Origin: an uncultured Clostridia bacterium
GTDB lineage: Bacteria > Bacillota > Clostridia > Oscillospirales > Acutalibacteraceae
Length of the DNA stretch: 8,993 bases
Direction: 5' to 3'
Assembly: GCA_946410005.1 (NCBI GenBank)
Contig: CAMJYS010000028.1
Coordinates: forward strand, 1-8,993
Position 1 is the stretch's first letter, and each line of letters opens with the position of its first letter. Positions 1 to 6,923 of this stretch are shown here, one piece after another. A program made the position numbers and the translations under genes. The notes under the pieces are model-generated. The model was not told the DNA's origin, did no database searches, and saw only the letters and a program-made list of their open reading frames with translations.

Positions 1-46
1 AGATTGATACGTGTGACTGGAGTTCAGACGTGTGCTCTTCCGATCT
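1..46 (+). other. Illumina P7/TruSeq Read-2 adapter (library artefact)
   Basis: Bases 13-46 are identical to the 34-base TruSeq Read-2 adapter, which ends in GCTCTTCCGATCT. Bases 1-4 (AGAT) match the end of the P7 flow-cell sequence, and the eight bases between them (5-12) sit where the i7 sample index lies. This is synthetic sequence left on the contig end. It is translated in frame with the gene that follows and creates a false GTG start at 32 plus five foreign residues (M-L-F-R-S). Native DNA starts at about 47. Confidence 0.97.
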
Positions 47-1837
47 CAGCGTTTAATCGACGATTTAGAGCTTGTAGATTACCCTGAAAGAGTAAAATCT
101 CAGCAAATAAACTGGATTGGACGTTCAGAAGGCGCAGAAATTAATTTTAAAACTACTATCGATAAAAAAATAAGAGTTTATACTACACGCCCCGATACAA
201 TTTTCGGCGTTACATATGTTGTAATTTCTCCTGAACATCAATTTATCATTGAGAATAAAGATAAAATTTTAAATATTGGTGAAGTCGAAGAATATAAAAT
301 AGCTGCTAATAAAAAATCCGACTTTCAAAGAACAGAATTAAATAAAGATAAAACAGGTATAGAATTAAAAGGAATTAAGGCGATTAATCCTCTAAACGGT
401 AAAGAGATTCCTATTTTTGTATCGGACTATGTTTTGATGAGCTACGGAACAGGTGCAATTATGGCAGTTCCGGCGCACGACGATAGAGATAAAGATTTTG
501 CCGAAAAATATAATTTGCCGAAAATAAATGTAATTGAAGAACAAAACGGAAAAAATATCGTTGTTAATTCCGAGTTTTTAAATGGAATGGATTCAAAAAC
601 TGCAAAAAAAGAAGTGATTAAATGGTTAGAAAATAATGGCATAGGCGAGAAAAAAGTAAATTATAAATTGAGGGATTGGGTATTTTCTCGTCAACGTTAT
701 TGGGGCGAACCTATTCCGATTGTTCATTGTGATGATTGCGGATTTGTTCCGATTGATGAATCAGAACTTCCACTGACTTTACCAGAAGTTGATGATTTTA
801 GGTGTTTGGAAGGCGGAGAATCTCCGCTCGAAAATATTGAAAGCTGGGTTAATACAACATGCCCAAAATGTGGGAAAAAAGCCAAAAGAGAAACAGATAC
901 AATGCCACAATGGGCTGGGTCTTCTTGGTATTTTTTGAGGTATATTGACCCCAAAAACGATGAATTTTTAGCGAATAAAGAAAATATAGATTATTGGATG
1001 CCGATTGATTGGTATAACGGTGGAATGGAGCACACAACACTTCATTTGCTTTACAGTAGATTTTGGTACAAATTTTTGTACGATATAGGAATAGTTTCAA
1101 ACCCGGAACCTTATAAAAAGAGAACGAGTCATGGAATGATTCTCGGAGAAAATAACGAAAAAATGAGTAAATCTCGTGGAAACGTTGTTAATCCTGATGA
1201 TATAGTTAATGAATACGGTGCTGATACAATGCGTCTTTACGAAATGTTTATCGGTGATTTTGAAAAAGCTGCTCCGTGGAACACAAAAGGCATAAAGGGT
1301 TGCAAGCGATTTGTAGAAAGAGTTTGGACTTTGCAATCAATATTAAAAGAAGAAGTTTCGCACGAAAATAAAAAATTAGAAACGCTTTTCCATAAAACCA
1401 TAAAAAAAGTTAGCGAAGATATAGAAAGCATGAAGTTCAACACAGCAATTGCTTCGCTTATGAGTTTGCTAAATGAAATTTACGACGTAAATGAAATTTC
1501 AAAGGAACAGTTGAAAACTTTTATTTTGCTTTTAAGTCCATTTGCCCCACATATTGCTGAAGAATTGTGGGAAAATTGTACACTTGGCGAGGGACTTGCT
1601 TCGCTTTACGCATGGCCTGAATATGATAAAAATAAATGCGTAGATAGTGAAATAGAAATGGTTTTACAGGTTAACGGTAAGCTAAGAGCAAGAATTAACA
1701 CTCCGACAGGACTTTCGAAAGAAGAAATTTTTGAGTTAGCAAAAGAAAGCGAAGCTTTTCAGCGTGCAATAGCCGATAAAACTGTAATAAAAACTATTTA
1801 CGTACAAGATAGACTTTTAAATGTAGTTGCTAAATAA
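47..1837 (+). CDS. leuS: Leucyl-tRNA synthetase, 5'-truncated
   Basis: Class I aminoacyl-tRNA synthetase that charges tRNA-Leu with leucine in the cytoplasm. About 597 native residues remain. Bacterial LeuRS is usually 800-860, so roughly 200 N-terminal residues, including the HIGH motif, are missing at the contig edge. The visible part starts just before the family block containing [11 protein letters not shown]. The CP1 editing domain follows, with TTRPDT (184-201) and [10 protein letters not shown] (461-490), whose aspartate region is needed to hydrolyse mischarged tRNA. Next come SRQRYWGEP (686-712), two CxxC pairs (728-739 and 860-871) that probably bind zinc, and KMSKS (1160-1174), which binds ATP. 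The helical anticodon-binding domain ([15 protein letters not shown]) and a C-terminal domain with [10 protein letters not shown] are complete to the TAA stop. The GTG at 32 lies in adapter sequence and is not a start. The aldehyde dehydrogenase gene follows after 33 bp without a visible terminator. Confidence 0.97.
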   Translation, partial: QRLIDDLELVDYPERVKSQQINWIGRSEGAEINFKTTIDKKIRVYTTRPDTIFGVTYVVISPEHQFIIENKDKILNIGEVEEYKIAANKKSDFQRTELNKDKTGIELKGIKAINPLNGKEIPIFVSDYVLMSYGTGAIMAVPAHDDRDKDFAEKYNLPKINVIEEQNGKNIVVNSEFLNGMDSKTAKKEVIKWLENNGIGEKKVNYKLRDWVFSRQRYWGEPIPIVHCDDCGFVPIDESELPLTLPEVDDFRCLEGGESPLENIESWVNTTCPKCGKKAKRETDTMPQWAGSSWYFLRYIDPKNDEFLANKENIDYWMPIDWYNGGMEHTTLHLLYSRFWYKFLYDIGIVSNPEPYKKRTSHGMILGENNEKMSKSRGNVVNPDDIVNEYGADTMRLYEMFIGDFEKAAPWNTKGIKGCKRFVERVWTLQSILKEEVSHENKKLETLFHKTIKKVSEDIESMKFNTAIASLMSLLNEIYDVNEISKEQLKTFILLLSPFAPHIAEELWENCTLGEGLASLYAWPEYDKNKCVDSEIEMVLQVNGKLRARINTPTGLSKEEIFELAKESEAFQRAIADKTVIKTIYVQDRLLNVVAK

Positions 1838-1870
1838 AAAATTAATTAATAAAGGGGCTTAAACTTTCAA

Positions 1871-3247
1871 ATGGGTCAAAATAATGTGAATATCGGCGAA
1901 ATGATAGATACTCTCGTAAATAACGCTAAAACAGCTCTTGAAGAGTTTAAGAAGTTTAATCAAGAAGAAGTAGATAAAATAGCAAAGGCGATGGCTCTGT
2001 CAGCGATGGAGCATCGTCTTTCGCTTGCAAAATTAGCCGTAGAAGAAACCGGTAGAGGAATAGTAGAAGATAAGGTAATAAAAAATATGTTTGCTTCAGA
2101 ATATATTTGGAATTCAATTGCAAGAGAAAGAACTGTTGGAAAAATATCAGAAAATTCACAAGAAGGATTTTTTGAAATTGCTGACCCGCTTGGAGTTATA
2201 GCAGGAGTTACGCCTGTAACAAATCCTACATCTACTACGATTTTTAAAGCTATAATTTGCGCTAAAACGAGGAATGCTATAATTTTCGGATTCCATCCGA
2301 GAGCGCAAAAGTGTTCAGTAGAAACGGCTAAAATTTTAAAAGAAGCGGCAATTAAAGCAGGAGCACCAGAAAATTTTATACAATGGATAGAATATCCGTC
2401 GATAGAAGCAACATCAAAGCTTATGAATCATAGCGGAGTTGATGTTGTTTTGGCTACAGGCGGCTCAGCAATGGTCAAATCGGCTTATTCAACAGGAAAA
2501 CCGGCATTAGGAGTAGGACCTGGAAATGTGCCTTGTTATATCGAAAAAACTGCGAATTTAAAACGTGCTTGCGAAGATATTATTTTATCCAAAACTTTCG
2601 ATAATGGTATGATATGTGCTTCGGAGCAATCTGTCGTAGTAGACAAAGAAATATCTTCAGATTTTGAAAAAATAATGCTAGAAAATAACTGCTATTTTTT
2701 AAATGATGAAGAAACATCGAAATTAGAAAAGTATATGATTACAGAAAACGGAACGCTTAATGGAATCGTTGCAGGGAAAAGTGCATTTGAAATTGCAAAA
2801 AATTCTGAAATAAGCGTTCCCGAGAATATTAAAATTTTGATTGTAAAATTAGATGGTGTAGGAATAAAATTTCCACTTTCTGCCGAAAAATTATCTCCCG
2901 TTTTGTCTTATTATAAAGTCAAAAATTCGAGCGAGGGTTTTGATGTATGCAAAAAAGTTTTGAAATTTAACGGCGAAGGACATACAGCGGTAATTCATAG
3001 CGAAAATTCAGAACTTATCGAAAAATTCGGGATTGAAATGGACGCTTGTAGAATAATCGTTAATAGTCCGTCATCGCAGGGTGCAATAGGTGGAATTTAT
3101 AATTCAAACACTCCATCTTTGACGCTTGGTTGTGGTTCAAAAGGCAAAAATTCCGTAAGCTCAAATATTTCTGTAAAAAATCTTGTTAATATCAAAAAAG
3201 TTTTTAAACGCAGAGAAAACTTGCAATCGGCTCATAAGCTTTTATAA
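1871..3247 (+). CDS. CoA-acylating aldehyde dehydrogenase, AdhE N-terminal type, stand-alone
   Basis: Predicted NAD-dependent acetaldehyde/CoA dehydrogenase interconverting acetyl-CoA and acetaldehyde in fermentation. The 458 residues match the aldehyde dehydrogenase half of bifunctional AdhE: DPLGVIAGVTPVTNPTSTTIFKA near residue 103, GKPALGVGPGNVP near 213, and FDNGMICASEQ, whose Cys249 (codon at 2615) is the thioester nucleophile. The spacing closely matches Cys246 of E. coli AdhE. Near the end LTLGCGSKGKNS and VNIKKVFKRREN match the AdhE segment just before the linker, and the protein then stops after eight more residues. No iron-dependent alcohol dehydrogenase domain follows; the next gene is feoB on the other strand. 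Close family alternatives are EutE/PduP-type enzymes, but the motifs are nearer AdhE, and no microcompartment targeting peptide or genes are visible. The ATG has AAAGGGG (1851-1857) upstream at a long 13-nt spacing. Probably cotranscribed with leuS. Confidence 0.9.
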   Translation: MGQNNVNIGEMIDTLVNNAKTALEEFKKFNQEEVDKIAKAMALSAMEHRLSLAKLAVEETGRGIVEDKVIKNMFASEYIWNSIARERTVGKISENSQEGFFEIADPLGVIAGVTPVTNPTSTTIFKAIICAKTRNAIIFGFHPRAQKCSVETAKILKEAAIKAGAPENFIQWIEYPSIEATSKLMNHSGVDVVLATGGSAMVKSAYSTGKPALGVGPGNVPCYIEKTANLKRACEDIILSKTFDNGMICASEQSVVVDKEISSDFEKIMLENNCYFLNDEETSKLEKYMITENGTLNGIVAGKSAFEIAKNSEISVPENIKILIVKLDGVGIKFPLSAEKLSPVLSYYKVKNSSEGFDVCKKVLKFNGEGHTAVIHSENSELIEKFGIEMDACRIIVNSPSSQGAIGGIYNSNTPSLTLGCGSKGKNSVSSNISVKNLVNIKKVFKRRENLQSAHKLL

Positions 3248-3287
3248 ATATGAAATATATCTTGAAAATTATTAATTGTTTTATAAA

Positions 3288-3329
3288 ATCCCCGAGCAGC
3301 AAATAAAGCTTCGGGGATAAATTTTTTTT
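3288..3329. terminator. Intrinsic terminator between converging genes
   Basis: The arms TCCCCGA (3289-3295) and TCGGGGA (3311-3317) form a 7-bp G+C-rich stem, with A3288 and T3318 able to add one pair. Eight T residues follow on the plus strand (3322-3329), which suits termination of the aldehyde dehydrogenase transcript. On the minus strand the tract after the stem is only TTTTAT, so it may also end feoAB transcription but less efficiently. The feoB stop codon overlaps the plus-strand T-run. Confidence 0.85.
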
Positions 3330-5457
3330 AAATCATTTTCATAATAGAGTTTGCCAAGAAACATAATATTATTCCTGTTATAGTGGGAACTAAAAACGCT
3401 AAAACCGTCCATTTTAGACTTTTAGTCTCTTTTTTTATGGTCCAGCAAGTTGTTCCGCACGGAAAATGCATTAGCGAAAATAACATCGTGCATATAGCGG
3501 TTCTGTACGTCCAACCATGTGCTATCAATAAAGATCGTAGCGCCATATGATTTTCTAGTTCTAGTATACTTCCTGTACACAGATAACTCATTATTATAAT
3601 CGGAAATACAATTTCGTTTGCAGGGAATCCAAGTATAAACGCCATAAGTATTACGCCGTCTAGTCCGATTAACTGTGCAAATGGATTTAAGAAATTAGAG
3701 CAGTACGAAAATATGCTTATATCATTTATTTTTATGTTTGCTGTAAGCCATATTATAAGTCCTGCAGGAGCTGCAACGGCAATTGCTCTACCTAAAACAA
3801 AAATTGTTCTATCGAGTACTGAACGCACTAAAATTTTGCCGATTTGCGGTTTTCTGTAAGGTGGAAGTTCTAATATAAACGACGATTGAACGCCTTTTAA
3901 TATCGTTTTTGATAAAATTTTCGAGACGACGAAAGTTATTACTATTCCTAAAATTATTATCGAAGTTAGTATTAGTGTTTTAAAGAACGACTGAAATATA
4001 CCGAATGCTTCCGATACAAAAAACATGGTGATTATAGAAATTAAGAGCGGAAATCTTCCGTTGCAAGGCACAAAATTGTTTGTAATAAGTGCGATGAGTT
4101 GTTCTCTTGGAGAATCAATTATTCTGCAGCCTATAACTCCACAAGCATTGCAACCAAACCCCATACACATTGTAAGTGCTTGCTTTCCGTGAGCTCCTGA
4201 TTTTTTGAATACATTGTCAAGATTAAACGCAACTCTCGGTAAATATCCAACATCCTCTAAAACTGTAAAAAGCGGAAAAAATATTGCCATAGGTGGTAGC
4301 ATTACAGAAACTACCCACGCAAGAGTTCTGTATACTCCCAAAACGATTATGCTGTATGGCCACTCCGGAGAATTTATGGATATGAAAAAATCAAGTAATC
4401 TATCTTGTAGCCAAAATAGTCCCGAAGCGATTATTTCCGACGGATAATTCGCACCGGTTATAGTAATCCAAAATATTCCCAGTAGAAGAAGTATCATAAT
4501 AGGAACGCCGGTAATTTTAGAAGTTAAAATGCTGTCAATTAATCTGTCGGAATTATTATATTTCCTATTTTGAGTTTTTACGCATAACTTATATATTTTT
4601 TCCGCTCTGTTGATAATCGATTCTACAACAATATCTTGAATATTTTTATTTTTGAATTTTTTCCGTTCTTTTTTTACTGTTTTCGGGATGTCGGATTTGT
4701 GTAGAAAATTATTTTTCAAGTTGTTTTCGGTTGACGATATTATTTTTTGATTATTTTCCAAAAGTTTTATGCTTAGCCATCTGTGGTTTATATTTAAGTT
4801 TTTCAATTTATCTAAATTGAGTTTTATTTTAGAAATAGACGATTCGAGGTCTTTTCCGTAATCAGTATTTATTTTATATAATTTAGTTTCATTAAAACAA
4901 ACTTTTCTTACGCATTCCATTAGTTCTTTTAAGCCTTTTTTTGACCGAGCATTTGTTGCAATGACGGGTACACCGAGCTGTAAAGATAATTCGTCTAAAT
5001 CTATGTAAATCTTTTTGCGATTAGCTTCGTCTATCAAATTTACGCAGACGATAACTTTTTCTGTAAGCTCTAAAATTTGTAGAGCAAGATTTAAATTTCT
5101 TTCTATACACGTTGCGTCAAGTACGACTATTACTGCGTCTGGTTTTCCGAAACATATAAAATCTCGTGCAATTTCTTCTTCTGCGGAATTTGATAATAGG
5201 GAATAAGTTCCCGGAATATCTACGAGATTAAAATTTGTGTTTTTGTAAGTATAATTTCCGGTAGCACAAGCAACTGTTTTGCCCGGCCAATTTCCTGTAT
5301 GCTGACGAAGACCGGTAAGAGCGTTAAATACAGTGCTTTTTCCGACATTTGGATTTCCGGCAATAGCTACTGTTTTTTCGATTTTTTCATTAGTTTTAGA
5401 TGAAATAGTGTTTTTCGTCATCCTTACTTTTAGATGTGGTATTTTTATCAAATTCAT
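3328..5457 (-). CDS. feoB: Ferrous iron transporter FeoB
   Basis: Membrane Fe(II) permease with a cytoplasmic GTPase domain, 709 aa. G-protein motifs are G1 GNPNVGKST (34-42), G3 DIPG (80-83), G4 NLID (140-143) and a G5-like NARS at 169-172. A helical spacer follows (about 190-310), then a membrane domain from about 317 to 708 with many hydrophobic helices. The first gate contains GFGCNACGVIGC (433-444; Cys436, Cys439, Cys444) followed by CRIIDSPRE and NNFVPCNGRFP, the cysteine-rich form known from clostridial FeoB. The second gate contains GFPANEIV (610-617). The C-terminal region has HFPCGTTCW with Cys667 and Cys671. The chosen ATG has GGAGG at 5474-5470, 12 nt upstream; Met13 has no properly spaced ribosome site. 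feoA lies 26 bp upstream, so the two form an operon, which converges on the aldehyde dehydrogenase gene. Confidence 0.96.
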   Translation of the reverse strand: MNLIKIPHLKVRMTKNTISSKTNEKIEKTVAIAGNPNVGKSTVFNALTGLRQHTGNWPGKTVACATGNYTYKNTNFNLVDIPGTYSLLSNSAEEEIARDFICFGKPDAVIVVLDATCIERNLNLALQILELTEKVIVCVNLIDEANRKKIYIDLDELSLQLGVPVIATNARSKKGLKELMECVRKVCFNETKLYKINTDYGKDLESSISKIKLNLDKLKNLNINHRWLSIKLLENNQKIISSTENNLKNNFLHKSDIPKTVKKERKKFKNKNIQDIVVESIINRAEKIYKLCVKTQNRKYNNSDRLIDSILTSKITGVPIMILLLLGIFWITITGANYPSEIIASGLFWLQDRLLDFFISINSPEWPYSIIVLGVYRTLAWVVSVMLPPMAIFFPLFTVLEDVGYLPRVAFNLDNVFKKSGAHGKQALTMCMGFGCNACGVIGCRIIDSPREQLIALITNNFVPCNGRFPLLISIITMFFVSEAFGIFQSFFKTLILTSIIILGIVITFVVSKILSKTILKGVQSSFILELPPYRKPQIGKILVRSVLDRTIFVLGRAIAVAAPAGLIIWLTANIKINDISIFSYCSNFLNPFAQLIGLDGVILMAFILGFPANEIVFPIIIMSYLCTGSILELENHMALRSLLIAHGWTYRTAICTMLFSLMHFPCGTTCWTIKKETKSLKWTVLAFLVPTITGIILCFLANSIMKMI

Positions 5458-5483
5458 AAGTAAGGTTTGCCTCCAAAAATATT

Positions 5484-5726
5484 TTAGTTTATTTTTTTAA
5501 CTATGATTTTCCCGGCATCTTCATCTCTAATAGCAATAATAGCACCACGTATTTCGTAAGATTTCAGTCCGCCGTAGGGACTTTTTTGAATAGTAGTTAA
5601 AGTGGTGCCGTTTATAATTCCGAGGTCAAAAACACGTCGTCGCTGCGGTTCTTTTAAACGTATAGATAAAACTTTTGATTTCTGATTTTTTTTAGATTTG
5701 CTAAGTGGCATTACGGTTATGCTCAT
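5484..5726 (-). CDS. feoA: Ferrous iron transport protein FeoA
   Basis: Small cytoplasmic SH3-like protein of 80 aa that works with FeoB in ferrous iron uptake. The family core is recognisable: LGIINGTTLTTI in the middle and YEIRGAIIAIRDEDAGKIIVKK at the C-terminus, the usual end of a FeoA domain. The N-terminal 15 residues are basic (KSKKNQKSK) and less conserved. GAGGT (5740-5736) lies nine bases before the ATG, a good ribosome site. It is the first gene of the feoAB operon; feoB begins 26 bp after its stop. It is a stand-alone FeoA, not fused to FeoB and not one of a tandem pair. Confidence 0.93.
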   Translation of the reverse strand: MSITVMPLSKSKKNQKSKVLSIRLKEPQRRRVFDLGIINGTTLTTIQKSPYGGLKSYEIRGAIIAIRDEDAGKIIVKKIN

Positions 5727-5748
5727 AAAAATTTTACCTCTTGTGTTC

Positions 5749-5762
5749 GTTTATAAATAAAC
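5749..5762. promoter_or_regulatory. Palindrome in the feoA leader, possible operator
   Basis: The arms GTTTAT and ATAAAC form a perfect 6-bp inverted repeat around a 2-bp AA centre, ending 23 bp before the feoA start codon. It lies in the 124-bp divergent region between feoA and pgeF, where an iron-responsive repressor (Fur or DtxR family) would be expected to bind. It does not match the classical Fur consensus. In DNA this A+T-rich a site this short can arise by chance. No convincing -35/-10 pair for feoAB was found in the region. Confidence 0.3.
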
Positions 5763-5820
5763 TATGCAAACAAAAATATTTTGTGATTAAATTCATCAAG
5801 ATGCGTTTTGCTTTCGTAAA

Positions 5821-5845
5821 TGGTAAAATATAGTTATAGGGGTGG
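5821..5845 (+). promoter_or_regulatory. Possible extended -10 and ribosome site of pgeF
   Basis: TGGTAAAAT (5821-5829) resembles an extended -10 element (TGnTATAAT), but nothing like a -35 box is seen 17-18 bp upstream, and the implied leader would be very short. AGG-GGTGG (5838-5845) lies five bases before the pgeF ATG and supports that start. The ribosome site is more secure than the promoter. Confidence 0.35.
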
Positions 5846-5850
5846 AATAA

Positions 5851-6681
5851 ATGGAGTTTTATAGTAATACTATGAATTTAAATTTTGCTGGCGATGTTGG
5901 ATATTTAACTTTTAAGGAGTTTGAAAAGTATAAGTTTATAAAGCATGCTTTTTCTACTAAACTTGGCGGAGTTAGTAAAAACGAATTTTCGACAATGAAT
6001 CTTAGTTTTACAAGAGGCGATAACGAAGAGGATGTCGTGAAAAACTATGAAATATTTTCAAGCGCTTTGAATTTTGATATAAATAAGATTTTCAGAACCT
6101 CTCAGGTTCACGGAACAAACATAAAAATGATAACGGAAAATGATATTTCGGAAAATTCGTGTTTGAAAACTAATGTTTTTGAGAAGACAGATGGATTGAT
6201 AACTAATTTACAGGGTATAGTTTTGCAAACTTTTCATGCAGATTGTCCCGCAATATTTATGTTCGATAAAGTCAAAAAAGTTGTGGGTGTTGCTCATGCA
6301 GGTTGGAGGGGAACGGTCGCAAAAGTTTCAGAAAATTTGCTTTCAGCTTTTTTAGAAAACTATAATTCTGATAAAAACGATATAATTTGTGGGTTAGGTC
6401 CTGGAATAGGTAAATGCTGCTATGAAGTTTCGGAGGACATTTTGCCTTATTTTGAAAATTTAAATTTAGAAAATTATTTTAGTTATTCTCAAAAAAATGA
6501 CGAGAAAGCTTTTGTAGATTTACTGGAAGTTAATAGGCAAGTATTAATAAATGCCGGGCTTAATAAAAACAATATTTTTAAATCTGATGTATGTACTATG
6601 TGTAATAAAGACTTGCTGTTTTCACATCGAGCAACATACGGAAAACGAGGAAATAACTCAGCGTTCATAAAATTGTTGTGA
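5851..6681 (+). CDS. pgeF: Laccase-domain protein PgeF (YfiH/DUF152 family)
   Basis: Cytoplasmic multicopper-laccase-like-fold protein of 276 aa. Family members are named peptidoglycan editing factor PgeF in E. coli, where they limit misincorporated amino acids in cell wall precursors; related proteins act on purine nucleosides. The zinc-site pattern is complete: His87 in QVHG, Cys132 in HADC (129-132) and His149 in VAHAGWRGT (147-155). Also typical are GLGPGIGKCCYEV (181-193) and the C-terminal CTMCNKDLLFSHR with KRGNNSAFI. Length is normal for the family and no signal peptide is present. It is divergent from feoAB and separated from the next gene by that gene's own promoter, so it is probably transcribed alone. 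It is often found near cell division or lipoprotein genes in Bacillota, but not here. The exact in vivo substrate cannot be told from sequence. Confidence 0.92.
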   Translation: MEFYSNTMNLNFAGDVGYLTFKEFEKYKFIKHAFSTKLGGVSKNEFSTMNLSFTRGDNEEDVVKNYEIFSSALNFDINKIFRTSQVHGTNIKMITENDISENSCLKTNVFEKTDGLITNLQGIVLQTFHADCPAIFMFDKVKKVVGVAHAGWRGTVAKVSENLLSAFLENYNSDKNDIICGLGPGIGKCCYEVSEDILPYFENLNLENYFSYSQKNDEKAFVDLLEVNRQVLINAGLNKNNIFKSDVCTMCNKDLLFSHRATYGKRGNNSAFIKLL

Positions 6682-6695
6682 AATATGTATATTTG

Positions 6696-6721
6696 TGAAT
6701 GTGAAAACGCATTTAATTTGT
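6696..6721 (+). terminator. Weak hairpin after pgeF
   Basis: AATGTG (6698-6703) and CGCATT (6708-6713) pair with one U-G wobble around an AAAA loop, with possible extension by T6696/A6715. The following tract TTAATTTGTCTT is T-rich but broken. It may end pgeF transcription, though it is weaker than the other two terminators in the window. Confidence 0.4.
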
Positions 6722-6730
6722 CTTAAAGAG

Positions 6731-6747
6731 AGAAAATGAAATTTTCT
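6731..6747. promoter_or_regulatory. Inverted repeat abutting the -35 box
   Basis: AGAAAAT (6731-6737) and ATTTTCT (6741-6747) are perfect 7-bp arms around a GAA centre. The right arm ends one base before the TTGACA -35 element. The position suits a regulator binding site or an A+T-rich UP element for RNA polymerase alpha subunits. Low complexity makes a chance origin possible. Confidence 0.4.
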
Positions 6748-6748
6748 G

Positions 6749-6777
6749 TTGACACGCTGTGAAATTCGTGATACAAT
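6749..6777 (+). promoter_or_regulatory. Near-consensus sigma-A promoter of the AAA+ gene
   Basis: TTGACA (6749-6754) is a perfect -35 box, separated by exactly 17 bp from TACAAT (6772-6777), a five-of-six -10 box. Transcription would start near 6784, giving a leader of about 60 nt. Within the spacer CACG (6753-6756) and CGTG (6767-6770) form a small inverted repeat that could overlap a regulator site. This is the best promoter match in the window and predicts strong expression of the downstream gene. Confidence 0.88.
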
Positions 6778-6786
6778 AATATTAAA

Positions 6787-6815
6787 GTTTGAAAACTCGA
6801 AAGAGTTTTTAAAAC
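6787..6815 (+). promoter_or_regulatory. 5' leader hairpin with GAAA tetraloop
   Basis: AAAACTC (6792-6798) and GAGTTTT (6803-6809) pair perfectly around a GAAA loop, a stable GNRA-type tetraloop. Flanking GTTT (6787-6790) and AAAC (6812-6815) add four pairs beyond a small internal loop. The hairpin would begin within about three nucleotides of the predicted transcript 5' end. That position is typical of structures that protect an mRNA from 5'-end-dependent decay. It lacks a proper T-run, so attenuation is less likely. Confidence 0.6.
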
Positions 6816-6830
6816 AAATAATAAAAAAAT

Positions 6831-6848
6831 AGGAGGTCGTTCTTTGTG
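6831..6848 (+). promoter_or_regulatory. Strong ribosome site fixing a GTG start
   Basis: AGGAGG (6831-6836) is a full Shine-Dalgarno match nine bases upstream of GTG at 6846. It decides the start of the AAA+ gene and places the signal peptide inside the protein. The competing ATG at codon 23 has only AGGA nine bases upstream, and the one at codon 16 has no properly spaced site. Confidence 0.9.
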
Positions 6849-6923
6849 AAAAAGATTGACAAAAAGTTAGTAGCATTTATTTTAGGTGGCATGATAATAG
6901 GAAATAGTGCGATGGTTAGTGCT
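6846..6923 (+). other. Predicted Sec signal peptide of the AAA+ protein
   Basis: Codons 1-26 encode a basic n-region (KKIDKK), a hydrophobic core (LVAFILGGMIIG) and a polar c-region ending VSA, followed by Lys27. The -3/-1 residues Val24 and Ala26 suit signal peptidase I. There is no lipobox cysteine, so a lipoprotein is not expected. If uncleaved, the segment would act as an anchor with the C-terminus outside. The call is from the visible pattern only; no predictor was run. Confidence 0.8.

Noticed and set aside
32..46. GTG at 32 as the start of leuS
   Set aside because: It lies entirely in adapter sequence; the real gene lacks its 5' end, and homology begins at about base 47.
5419..5421. 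ATG at codon 13 of feoB as the start
   Set aside because: Its only purine-rich upstream stretch (AAGG) touches the start codon directly, too close for a ribosome site. The first ATG has GGAGG, though at a longish 12 nt.
6912..6923. ATG at codon 23 of the AAA+ gene as the true start, giving a cytoplasmic protein
   Set aside because: It has only AGGA upstream, whereas the GTG at 6846 has a full AGGAGG at good spacing and sits properly behind the promoter. The encoded 26 residues also form a coherent signal peptide. Kept as the main alternative to be tested.
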